DNA of 64,000 bases from contig JADLSH010000367.1 of the NCBI GenBank assembly GCA_016169945.1, forward strand, positions 4,958,001 to 5,022,000, given 5' to 3'. The notes beneath the pieces were generated by a model, which had not been told where the DNA came from, ran no database searches, and worked only from the letters and a program-made list of their open reading frames with translations. Positions 46,101 to 55,503 of the stretch are shown piece after piece (within the stretch, counting starts at the first letter, position 1; every line of letters starts with the position of its first letter). Origin of the DNA: Trachythela sp. YZ-2020. Lineage: Eukaryota; Cnidaria; Anthozoa; Malacalcyonacea; Clavulariidae. The position numbers were made by a program, and so were the translations under genes.

Positions 46101-49100
46101 ACTTTCCTATATGAATGCCATGACATGAGACAACTTTCGTTTGAAAGAAATTTTTGACACAGGACCATGTTATGCAAGAACTATAATCGAACAACAAATG
46201 TGAGCATGCCCACGTTTTCCCGTATTTAACGGTGATATATGCAACGCAAGACATTCTTACCGTTTTTCTATTGTGGATAACATGGCTTTGTGTTAGAAAA
46301 TGCGTTGCAAGTTGCAGCAATAAGTATCTCGTGTGTCATGGCTTACAGTACTGGACGAAAACTAACAAATGCTTCAAATCGTGGTAATTGTCTCTTTCAT
46401 AACTGACATACAGTAACTTTGCTACGTATGTTTTATGTATAGGGTGTCCCAAAAAATGCCCCCACTATATTTTGTAGAATTACTACGCTAGCTTTAATGG
46501 AAGTTTCAGATTTTTATATTGGATGGAATAACTATCATATCATGCCAATACATTGATATTTGACTGATCAAAATAACCAAACGTTTGCCTTCTAGAATCA
46601 CTTAAGGTGGCGACACCAATTTTGCATCCCGTCCAAATTATGGAAATTAGGTTTAAAGTATTGCAAGAATTTTTAAAGATACTACCTGCCTATCATCTCT
46701 AATAAAACTAATTATTATACATTCAAACTATATTCTCGTTTCTGATTGGTCAAAAAGACCCGCTGGTGACGTCATCAGCGTGGAATAATAGTTTTTTTTG
46801 GATCGAACTTCGCCTCAAAATCATTACTAGAGGTTGTTAAATGTGTTCGTACAGTGAAATGTAAGTTCTCTCTAATGTGAAAAGCAACACCACCTGCATT
46901 TTATAAGGTGGGTTCATTGACAAATTGTTATCCAGGTATGTTGACACTTATTATAGGATTCCCATCAGCTTTTATCTTGGTTTCAGTTAGTCCAATTAAT
47001 GAAAATGGAAAATTTAACCCAGTAAGCATATGTAAAAGATTATCATGATTACGTGCCAGACTTCTTATATTACAGTGCAAGGCGGAAAATGACTTTTTCT
47101 CTGATGAACATTCAATAACATCATGACTACTATGAAAATCATGGACACTGTAATAATTAAAATTTTGATCTGTTGGCATATTTAATTCCACATCCAAATT
47201 TGTTAGATGAAGTACATTAATGATAGGTGATGTTAAATTAAGATAAGGAAGATTTTTAAACTGGTCCTTTTTCTCTGAAGTTATGTATCCCTAAACAACT
47301 AGGGCAATCTTCATAATTTACTGGCATAATAAATTGTCACATATTAATTTTGTCACACAACATGTGCTATATATGAACTTATCTTCAATCATTGTATCAT
47401 CTTCTTTGTAATATCATCATGTGTCTTAATCTGAAGAGCTTGACTGTGAGCGTCTTTACGTACAAAAATTATTCCATTGGAGGTCCAGATAAGTGCATAA
47501 CCCAGCTCTTTCTTAACATTCACACAATCTCTAAACAATTTCCTATTAGTCTCTGTGAGGCTTTCATTGATGTAGACATAATTTTCTTTCTCAGATCCCA
47601 GATCCTTAGTTGTTATTCCTTTTAACTGCTTTCGGGATCGATAGAATAACTCTTTAGTGTCTCGAAAAATAAACTTCACGATAATTCCAGGCTCTGTGAT
47701 TTTCCCTTTATACATTCTCCTAACTGGTAGTCGATGGCTGACAGAAATGTCTTTTGTTTGTACATTAATTCCCATCAGTTCTCCAAGTTTAATGACTACT
47801 TTATTTGTATCCTCACTGCCTTCACTTGATTTAGGTTGCGGAATACCACGAATTTCCAGGCATTCCCGGCGTGAATATTGCTTCATGTCGTTTATTGTCT
47901 CCATTGTACGCTTTACTGTACCTTCGAGTGTCTGTACAGTGGATTTCAAAACATTATTCTCAATTTTAATTTCTTGTACCTCTATGTTTGGCAAGTATCT
48001 CTTGCATTTCTTCATATTTACTGTTTGTAAATTCAAGGAACTTATTCGATTCTTCAACTTTCTGTCGCAGCTCAACAACTTCAGATTTCAATGGCTCTAA
48101 TTTTTATCTAAAATACTTTTCAATTGCTCTACGTAATAGGATTGTTACACATGGTAAAATATCAAATGACAAACGACAAGACATACAAATTTTTCGAATT
48201 AAAAGATAGTAAGCACTACTAATTGGCGATCTTATTTGAAAATTCGAGGAAGAGAAAAATGACCTCGGGTTGAATAATTCTTGATATCCAATAATTCATC
48301 CAATAATTGTTAATTATTTGTGGTCCATTTTGTTTCATGTATAAAGTACTAAAAGTGAGGCAAAAGCCCTTGCAAGGTGGGGAAAATGCCCAGAATTTGC
48401 TGTTTTCCATCCAATTTGTCCCAAAACAGAACATTTTGTGCTTTTTCCTTCCTCTATTCGGGCTTCTGCCTCATTCTTCATTAATTTTTACATTCTCGAT
48501 GTTGGCTACAACAAATCATGAGTTTTAGAGTAGATATGTAGCCATTTGCTTTAAAAATCCTTTCTAAAAGTTACGAAATATGTTTAACCTAATTTCCATA
48601 ATTTGGACAATATTTGTGTCGCCACCTTAAGTGATTCTAGAAGGCAAATGGTTAGATATTTTGATCAGTCAAATACCAATTGATTAATACCAATTGAATC
48701 TTTGATTAAAGGTAACGAAGTAATACCACAAAATATGATGGGGGCTTTTTTGGACCTGTATAATGTTTTTACTACTGTATATGCACGCATATATTGTTCC
48801 TTGTTTAGATACCTTGTTGTTTTTGATATACATTCAATTTGTTGGTACATTTTTGTCCCAATTACCAAAGTTCAGAAAACGATTAAAGATACACATAATT
48901 AGCAATGTTTCTCATATTCCAGTGCTCAAGATGTCCGGAAGAACCGTTACAGATGGCTGCCGAAAGTGGACGAAACACAGAAGGAAGATAAAGGAAAGTC
49001 AAACCGGAAGAAAGCGGAGACTCCAAGTTTGGTATGAAAATATTTCGCAACTGAGATTCTTTACATTATACCAGAAATTACATACTTTCTCACATGCTTA

Positions 49101-50357
49101 AAACATTAACTGCCTGTTCACACGAGTGCGGCTAACCTTGCAACTCACACGAATGAGAACTCACCTGACCGTGGGATGGACGCAAGAAAAATATCATAGA
49201 ATCGTCTTAGAATTTCGAATGAGTTGTGTTTTCCTGCCTCCAAGTCGAACGATTTGGCTGTCACTTCAGGTGCTCAAAAAGAAGCCATTTTGACAGAAAC
49301 ACTGAAGTCACTTCGTATAGCTGTTATATGGTGACTGAGTGATTGAAACCCTTGAGACCTTTCATTCCAACCAACTGACTAGGATATTCAAAATTTCTGC
49401 TGACACACTAAATATAGATACATACATGATTAACTTTATAACTAGTAAAAAAGATAGTAATAACAGTCAAATAATAACAATTAGTTCATGTTAAAGGATT
49501 AGTGTCAGGGTCATGCTTTGCGGGCTTTTGTTATTGTTTACATCTTAGCCAGATGCAACAAATGACGATAAAAATACCTTGTTTGGTACATTTCCGATAA
49601 AAATCAGATAAAAGGAGCAAGGATTATCAAAGGATGGGTTAAATATATGACGGATCTTCTCATCTAGTCGGCCCGAAAAATGGCCGCCAGCAGGAGTTTG
49701 AGCCCGCGAATTCCTGGTGTGACACTAATCCTTTAAGTGCGTGCAGTGCAATAAGAGTAAAAATTGATGATAATGATACCAAGGCACACCGGTGACTTGT
49801 AAAATCTATGTTTCTTACTCTCTAACCCATTGAAAATGTTTTTATTAGGATGACAAAATACAAAACGTTACGGAAGAATTCTGCACTTGGGTCGAAAGCT
49901 TGGTACGTTTTCATTAATATGCATGCGAAAACAATTTCATATGATCAAAGCCTACACTAAGGTGACGAAGTACAATCATTAATGCTATAGAACGCACAGT
50001 CATGAACACACTGTGACGTGGTGGAGGTAATAGTGTAAACGCAGCATCATCTATGCAACTACTTTCCACATGGTCAGTGTGGTATACTTGCAGTGTAATA
50101 TCATGTGTTACTCGTGGTGATACTTACGTTGTCGTTAACCTATTAGCTGGCAATGCACCCAGATGCGCCCTACTTTAGTATTTTATTCTGTCTAACGCCA
50201 GACTATTTTACTCTGTCTAACGCCAGACAATTTTACTCGTCAGTGGTAGGGTACTGCCAGTTAATGGGTTAACAAGCTAGCTGTTAACAAAACTATCTGC
50301 CAGTGTCTCTTGTTAACCCATTAGCTGGAAATGCGTCCAGATGCGCCCTACTTTAGT

Positions 50358-50391
<34 letters not shown>

Positions 50392-53300
50392 ATCAGCGGT
50401 AGGGTACTGCCAGTTAATGGGTTAAAGTCATTGTCTTCTTTAGTTATTAATTTGGCATATCAACTGTGTGTCAGGAACTCATAAACTATCCACATGAAGT
50501 GGCATACGATGTTGTCGTGTAAGACATGCATTGTAAATGTTTTTAGGGAGGAGACAGTAATAACATTGAAGAATCGACTGTCATGAGCTTATTTGCCAGT
50601 GGATATGAAACGAAGGTAAGGCTATTAATGGTAAGCCTATTAATGCTTAGCCTGCGAACAGTCTCTACGAAACGAATTTCTGTAGAATGCGTACGGGTAA
50701 GCTTATTAACGCTCTCTATTTCACGGGAGCTCTCTATGAATCTATTCAAATTTAATCCTAGTATTAAGATTTTGAATTTGCTTGGATAATGCTAAAGTAT
50801 CAGATATTCAATGTTGAAAAGCATTCTTATTGGTTAGTTCTAAACTTGATGAAACAGCTATAGTGTTCAAAAGCTTTTAGGCATTATTGGGTGGGGTGTA
50901 CCCACTGACCTATACTAAATGGACAGAGCTTTGTCAGGAGCTCGGTGTCCTCATCACTGCTGACGTCATATAGGTCTTTGCTCTCATGCGTAAACTCGCT
51001 GACATGCAAATGCGTTGATAAAAGGCTCGTGTTTTAAATTCTGATATATTTCAGACTCAAAAAATGTTAATTTTGTGCTTTTGAGGTGAGAAATTCCTGT
51101 GAAATCATGATAGAAAGTAAGTCAGTTTGTTAAATTGGCGGTCTGTCAAGTATGATTTCAATTAAAGCCATACATGTTAAGAAAAAAATCTCAAACGGCC
51201 GTAGAAACTGAAAACTTCACAAAAACACAGTCTTTTACTCAGTATAATATCTGGAAAGATTGTCGGTTCACTCCAATTAGCAAATTCCAATTGAATTGAA
51301 CTTTCGTTTTTTTATATTCTAAAATTTTATACACTATTAATATTTAATAAACATGTTCTCTTGATTGTATATATAATTTAAATATGTTTATAATATGAAT
51401 GACGTCAGAATTACAGTTGCAAATAAATATTCAGAATTTTTTGTGTGTTGAGTTGATGAGTGGTTGGGTTGTCCAAATCATTGTATCATCAACAATATTT
51501 TTCCTGAAATCACATCCGAAAATGAGGACTGGACCGGATTTCAAGTGCGAGCAGTTTGTTCTCATGCGCTTTCATCGATATGAGTATTTGCCTTTACCCA
51601 GCCTGCAATATTCCTCTTTGTTATGTACTAGATAACATAATCATTTGCGTTTCGAATTTAAAAAAATCTTGAGTAGCCCCCTTGGAACATCCCTGTTTGA
51701 GGCAGCACTTTCCTTGCGATAGTAACTCCTAGTCTTATGCACCGTGCACTGTTATAAGCAAATAACTGCGCTATCCAGTCATGAGTTGAACAGTATCGAT
51801 CAACAGTATAAACAGAGCAGTATGATTTTAAAATTGTCGTCTTTCTAATATCAATTTCAGCCAACACTATCTGTTCCTATCCATGTTGTGGAGTTAACGA
51901 ATGTTCCTCCTGAGCTCCGAGTTAATGCCAGTGCATCAGCTTCACCTATTGAACAGAATGTTGATATCAACGAAGCAGAAAAATTGGTAATTAATTTTGA
52001 TATTGTTATATAACTAGGTTAAAGATAGCCTAACATCGTTTCTACTCTCCGGTTATACTCTATAAAATATTGTTTAATTCAAACACAAAATCTTCTTTAT
52101 TCAGTCAAGTTGGATTTAAAGACAAGGAAACTTCCCATGTCTTTTACGTATTTTCATCTGGTGATTTAAGGGGGATTCATGCAGACCTAGGATTTCTATA
52201 AAAGCGCGTTCCTCTATTTATTTGTTTTCACAAGAAAATCAATCCATTTTCTTTATATTCTTAGAACATCATTTCTATACATGAATAGGATTGCTTATTG
52301 TAAAATTGAGCGTTTAGTTGCTGGGGGTTATTATTAATTGTAACTAGTAGGCAATTTTCTCTGATCACAATAGTGCACAACTGTACTCATCATATTAGAG
52401 ATGTGCATACAGTAGCTAGGGTAAGCTACACATAAAACACTTTGAAAAGTTGAAAAATGTCTCGCACCCCAGTCCCCATGGAGGAGGGTCAATGGAGGGT
52501 CTGCCTGCCACACTTTTCGTCAAGATAAGTTTTGTAATTCTTCCATACATGTGGAGAAATTGTTAGGCATTTGTTGTACCCCAAAAATACAAAATGTGTC
52601 TTTGAAAAATCCTTGCGACTGCTTGCCATTCATTAGCCTGCCTTTTGGCTTTATGGCGCCAGTCAATGTCAATCACTATAAACCTCTCCAATCTTGAAGA
52701 TGGAGTGTTGGACTTTTCTGCATTGCTAAACCGATTCCACAAGTACAGCGTCCAACCTCTGGTCTCTTTAGTTATTTTTCAATTACCCCAGGTAATCTAC
52801 AAACAACCTATAATTTCACTGATTTTGTATGCAAGACAGCGACAGCAAGTGCATACCTAGTAATTCCCCAGCCTCGTACCCAGGCGCTTTTAAGGAAAAG
52901 AAAATTTACGCATTCAGCTAATTTATAGAGATCAGTGGCTAAGCTGAGCGAGCGCGCGGGGCCCAAGATGCCCCGCGTTTCGCGACCTCCCCAAGCACCC
53001 CCGTGCGCTCGCTCAGCTTAGCCATAACTGGCTTACTCATACATTTTATATATTGTCGAGCTAAGAGCATAAAATGAACACAATAGTAAGTTTAAAGTGC
53101 CTTTCTATATACAGTCAAACCTGTATTAAGCGACCCTGCATTAAGCGAACACCGTGTGGGGACACTTTGTAAAGTCCCGAATTGAATCTCATATAATTCC
53201 TATTAATGAAACCTCTATTAAGCGGACACCTCTACGGACGCGGACACCTAAATTGGCACATATAAAAGACACAAAAACCTGTGTTAAACGGACAAAATTT

Positions 53301-55503
53301 TCTTAATTTTTCATAATCTTTACAATTTTTGCGCTTTAGTAACTATATTAACGATATTCGGCAATCGATTCAAAGTCTACTTGTTAATTCGACCAGTATA
53401 TTATTACGCGTGCGTTAAGACAAGTTTTTTACCGTGGTTCAAACATCGAAATGGGGGGGGGGGGTGTGCTGGTGACGAGAACCTCTGTTAAGCGGACACC
53501 TCTATTAAGCGGACACTAACCTATTCCCCGAGGGTGTCCGCTTAAGGAGGCTCCCTACAGTTTCCATTAGATATCAGTGTTTTGAATTGAAAGCTCTTTG
53601 AAAGGTTATAAGCTTGAGATTTAAAAAAATTCGGCTCCGAGGAATTTTTTCAAAATCGCATATTTCAATACTTTGTACTTTAGGTGCTCGTGTTAAAAAA
53701 ATAAAAAAGTTTTACCGAAGGAAAATCCAAAAAATTAAGAAAGAAGATAAAAATACGACAATCCCTTAATCTCTAAATCGCGTTGTTACCATGGCAACGT
53801 AAATATTTAAAAACATTTTTTGTTCTTCGTAATCCGCAATATTGTGGCAATCTGATGGCTTGCAAAATGAGCAAATAATGGACCTTAGAGCATATTTGCG
53901 TGCTACAGAATTAAAACTGCAGGGAGCCTCCTTAATACAGGTTTGACTGTACTGTATTCTACATTTGTCGATATATATAAAGAGCCTGGATTTGACCAAA
54001 GATAAATTCTGCGTTACTCTACAGAAAACAAATTTAATGATTTGCGAAATTGCATATTGTTTACATATATTTTCGCCGTGGTCACATGCGGTTGTGAAGT
54101 CTGGCGTGTTTAAGGGATATTTATGGGTAAACGTTTGGTTATAAAGGACTAAAGTGGGACTAAAGCTAGAGAAAGTTTGGGTAATTGATGGATAATTTTC
54201 GTGACTTATTTAGCTGTATCTACCTACAGTGTATTTTCGTCCACCTATATTTATCTTGTTTCCCAGTTTATCTTTACTTATTTTCCAGAAGCGAACTTCA
54301 TATACACCGAGTTGGGTGAAAGTGAAATATGGTGCGTGGTATCTGAATCCTAAGACGTGGAAGAAACAAAAAGATGGTGAACTTTTAGAGGATCCCAAAC
54401 AACAGCAGGAAAATACTTTATCTGAAGCGAAGGCTGAAAGTGAAAAATTGGTACGTGTTTACTCTTCTAATTATATACTTACTAATACGGGATTGCTCTT
54501 CTTACAAGTAATAATAAACAATTATTATTTAATTATACATTAAAATGACAAAAACCAGACAAGTAAGCCAAGACTTGAGGCCAGTGGGAAAGATGCAAAA
54601 GACACATTTTCTCTTCGTTTGTAAAGGCAAATTTACAAGAAGCCATTTTGTTTTGGCTTTCAAAATTTCGCGGGCTTTTATACAAGCTGCCGACCGCGGG
54701 GCCTGGGCTCGACAGCGTCCAATAATAGTTTTTTTTTATCGAAGTTCGATCGAAGTAACGTGAGAACTACCGGATATTGAGAATTATTATATACACAAGC
54801 TCTGGATATGAGGTATTCTGCAATCTGATTGGTTCTCTACTAGCAGGATATTAGCTCATATCCTGCTAGTAGAGAAAAGTAGAAAAATGGCTGGCAGATT
54901 TGGACAATTAAATGAAGAGGGAATTCAAGTTTTACTTGAAAAAAGTAAATATCCAGAGCTTGTGTATATAATAAAACAGTTATTCTACTCACTCTCGTCG
55001 TATATGGCTGATAGCCGACTCGGCGCTATCGCCCCTCGTCGGCTATCAGCTCATATACGACTCGAGTTCGTAGAATAACTGTTAAATATCCGGTAGTTCT
55101 CTGTTCTCAAGTTGTTTCCGCTGCTGACGTCATCAGCGTGCAATAATAGTTTTTTGGATCGAACTTCGCCAAAGCCATTTTGGCTTTGACCCAAGCTCGA
55201 AACCTGGCAGCTTTTAACTCTCTCGCGTCTTGATTACTTCACATTAACATCTTCATTCACTCAGTATATTTCTTATTTTAAAAGGATAACGAACTAGCCA
55301 CGTTGCATGGTGCTCGAGCATTTAAATGTTTCGTGGATAAAAAGGGAAGTCGAAAACCAGAATTTCTCACAGTGGTTGAGAAGTTCCAAGAAGAAGATAG
55401 AAGAGCAAGTATTGATACTCGACCTGTTGCAGTTACTCCTGCAGCAACTTTACCATCTGTAGCTGTTATAACACCTTCTGCTAGTCCAACACGACTTGTT
55501 TAA
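37186..55503 (+). CDS. FAM47E-like: FAM47E-like protein, 13-exon gene
   Basis: Exons 37186-37253, 39514-39673, 44469-44578, 44711-44822, 45172-45240, 45840-45905, 45991-46022, 48923-49031, 49849-49902, 50547-50615, 51861-51986, 54289-54450 and 55285-55503 join in frame to 1356 nt (451 aa). The family pattern is clear along its length: RPWYRERLKTKY (21-32), FVQKGLDDFRDGIPP (52-66), LLQHQLALFPHLEESVPPE with VFEDVVDILDPD after it (132-162), STVMSLFASGYETK (270-283), SVPIHVVELTNVPPEL (287-302), VKYGAWYLNPKTWKK (337-351) and ARAFKCFVDKKGSRKPEFL in the last exon. Human FAM47E binds PRMT5 and has been linked to arginine-methylation control; carrying that over is inference. The protein looks soluble, with no signal peptide or membrane segment. 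The start ATG follows an AG-rich acceptor-like site, so a 5' untranslated exon may exist. The long introns are full of transposon debris. Confidence 0.88.
37567..37801. mobile_element. MITE with CACAGAGTAATCAC termini and 7-bp target duplication
   Basis: The ends CACAGAGTAATCACATACAG and its complement are near perfect over about 30 bp. ACCGAGA flanks it at 37560-37566 and 37802-37808. The inner CCGCCATGTTCTTAGCCAGT and GGCTAAGAACATGGCGG also pair. It lies in FAM47E-like intron 1 and is probably hAT-related. Confidence 0.8.
38205..38822. mobile_element. MITE with CAGGGGTGGAT termini
   Basis: CCAGGGGTGGATCCAGCA at the left and CTAAATCCACCCCTGA at the right are inverted. The core near 38286-38337 (CCCCGGAAAATCTTGAAAAT) matches the dispersed core at 11231, 15175 and 56083. 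Near the right end GTGACGAAGGCCAACAGGGG is tandemly duplicated. FAM47E-like intron 1. Confidence 0.65.
39230..39330. repeat. Short tandem repeat of CCTAAATTCGCGAGGC units
   Basis: Five to six imperfect 19-20-bp copies occur here, unusually rich in CpG for this window, followed by AAAATGGGCGTG/AAAATGGGTGTG repeats to 39370. Confidence 0.7.
39872..40410. mobile_element. Foldback element with about 140-bp terminal inverted repeats
   Basis: The left arm (39872-40013, CAGCTATTTCAATTAAGGTT onward) is nearly identical to the complement of 40266-40410. A TA flanks each end. The arms include AATACGAGCGCGAAAGGCTT. Open frames across the arms mirror each other and are not genes. FAM47E-like intron 2. 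Confidence 0.85.
40676..40720. repeat. Inverted partner of the 35134 MITE end
   Basis: GGTACGTTACGATACGTTTG then AAGTGGAAACGGTC is the complement of the sequence at 35134-35170. FAM47E-like intron 2. Confidence 0.5.
41137..43560 (+). pseudogene. Degraded copy of a repetitive invertebrate multi-domain gene
   Basis: Several frames carry recognisable pieces in order: MSPVLELAYAKSAVVQMLSG (41176 on), MKMIDLRRMFIKAQGTGN (about 41560-41620), FSPDPSLRTVISGVV (about 42423), FTYRKKDQVATHVT (42550 on), LLTNKANKQGFINSF (42870 on), and GSDTTSRIHGVEKGAAF (about 43260-43310). These resemble a protein family predicted many times over in cnidarian and other invertebrate genomes. Frameshifts and stops interrupt it and a 456-bp MITE splits it, so it is dead. 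Its function is unknown to me. It lies in FAM47E-like intron 2, same strand. Confidence 0.55.
41843..42298. mobile_element. MITE with GGCGCTGTTACAC termini
   Basis: The ends GGCGCTGTTACAC and GTGTAACAACGCC are inverted. The interior repeats GTTACAC, TTGCAAC and GTTGCAAGGCA in both directions, making it strongly self-complementary. It is inserted in the degraded gene at 41137-43560. Confidence 0.8.
43700..44400 (+). pseudogene. Degraded LINE reverse transcriptase C-terminal fragment
   Basis: Three frames together give the connection-domain pattern of a non-LTR reverse transcriptase: SYSKTETMAFNV, then NIKIKNLRSFKYL, HARFSEMERAKT/NGTS, CVPRLLYNIQ, and WHSFLRRMVKSELVRKSVPS followed by NKRLREITNMQSIRIFCCCQ. 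Frameshifts and a stop between blocks make it nonfunctional. It is in the sense orientation in FAM47E-like intron 2, just before exon 3. Confidence 0.6.
46745..46812. repeat. Dispersed repeat GACGTCATCAGCGTG...GATCGAACTTCGCC
   Basis: The same block (ATAATAGTTTTTTGGATCGA then ACTTCGCC) occurs at about 55130-55170 and in part at 54720-54760. It marks the edges of inserted elements at both places. Confidence 0.6.
46812..47197 (-). pseudogene. LINE ORF2 endonuclease N-terminal fragment
   Basis: FSALHCNIRSLARNHDNLL then FSLIGLTETKIK is the start of an APE-type endonuclease, the second block carrying the catalytic E of TE-K. Past an in-frame stop the frame continues QFVNEPTL and AGGVAFHIREN, also typical. 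It stops at a dispersed repeat near 46812. No reverse transcriptase follows. Confidence 0.72.
47389..48110 (-). pseudogene. LINE ORF1-like protein remnant
   Basis: YSRRECLEIRGIPQ followed by a charged linker, then VSHRLPV and FIFRDTKELFYRSRKQLKG, matches ORF1 proteins of L1/CR1-like elements (the 'QYSRRNCLEI-GIP' RNA-recognition block). Upstream, another frame encodes a coiled-coil-like stretch (ELRQKVEESNKFLEF, about 48010-48100), so a frameshift near 47985 breaks the protein. It lies in the same element as the endonuclease fragment below. Confidence 0.72.
50135..50425. mobile_element. Two adjacent copies of a TTAACCCATTAGCTGG MITE
   Basis: Copies at 50135-50272 and 50313-50425 each run from TTAACC(C)ATTAGCTGG to CTGCCAGTTAATGGGTTAA. 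Both contain ATGCGCCCTACTTTAGTATT and TCTGTCTAACGCCAGAC; the first copy has the latter block doubled. FAM47E-like intron 9. Confidence 0.82.
52935..53024. repeat. GC-rich hairpin
   Basis: GTGGCTAAGCTGAGCGAGCG is mirrored by CGCTCGCTCAGCTTAGCCA around a GC-rich loop with CGGGGC/GCCCCG. It stands out in AT-rich DNA and resembles a MITE end pair. FAM47E-like intron 11. Confidence 0.75.
53112..53949. mobile_element. Pogo/Tigger-like MITE hosting a second MITE
   Basis: It begins CAGTCAAACCTGTATTAAG and ends with the complement CTTAATACAGGTTTGACTG, flanked by TA at 53110-53111 and 53950-53951. CTCTATTAAGCGGACACCTC units repeat inside. Tigger-family ends of this kind (CAGT-AAACC) with TA duplication are well known. 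It is interrupted at 53546-53931. Confidence 0.82.
53546..53931. mobile_element. piggyBac-like MITE nested in the Tigger-like element
   Basis: The termini GGAGGCTCCCTACAGTTT and AAACTGCAGGGAGCCTCC are flanked by TTAA on both sides (53542-53545, 53932-53935). TTAA duplication is diagnostic of piggyBac-type insertion, although the ends are not the usual CCC. No transposase. Confidence 0.75.
54762..55101. mobile_element. Palindrome-rich MITE with a Crypton-like N-terminal coding fragment
   Basis: The ends GAGAACTACCGGATATT and AATATCCGGTAGTTCTC are inverted. Two hairpins lie inside: 54834-54875 (TCTCTACTAGCAGGATAT and complement) and 54975-55083 (ACAGTTATTCTAC plus GTCGTATATGGCTGATAGCC and complements). 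Between them an ATG at 54887 opens MAGRFGQLNEEGIQVLLEKS, which resembles the first residues of Crypton/tyrosine-recombinase-derived proteins; it breaks off at the second hairpin. FAM47E-like intron 12. Confidence 0.65.

Larger units (their letters stand above)
46442..48758. mobile_element. 2.3-kb element with about 240-bp terminal inverted repeats and TA duplication, carrying a LINE insertion
   Basis: The left end GGGTGTCCCAAAAAATGCCC is mirrored at the right by GGGGCTTTTTTGGACCTG. TA flanks both ends (46440-46441, 48759-48760). Further in, GACTGATCAAAATAACCAAA and CACTTAAGGTGGCGACAC pair with their complements at 48610-48675, and weaker similarity extends to about 46720/48520. GGGTGTCCC ends with TA duplication suggest a mariner/Tc1-like nonautonomous transposon. 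The middle holds the minus-strand LINE remains at 46812-48110. It lies in FAM47E-like intron 7. Confidence 0.78.
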
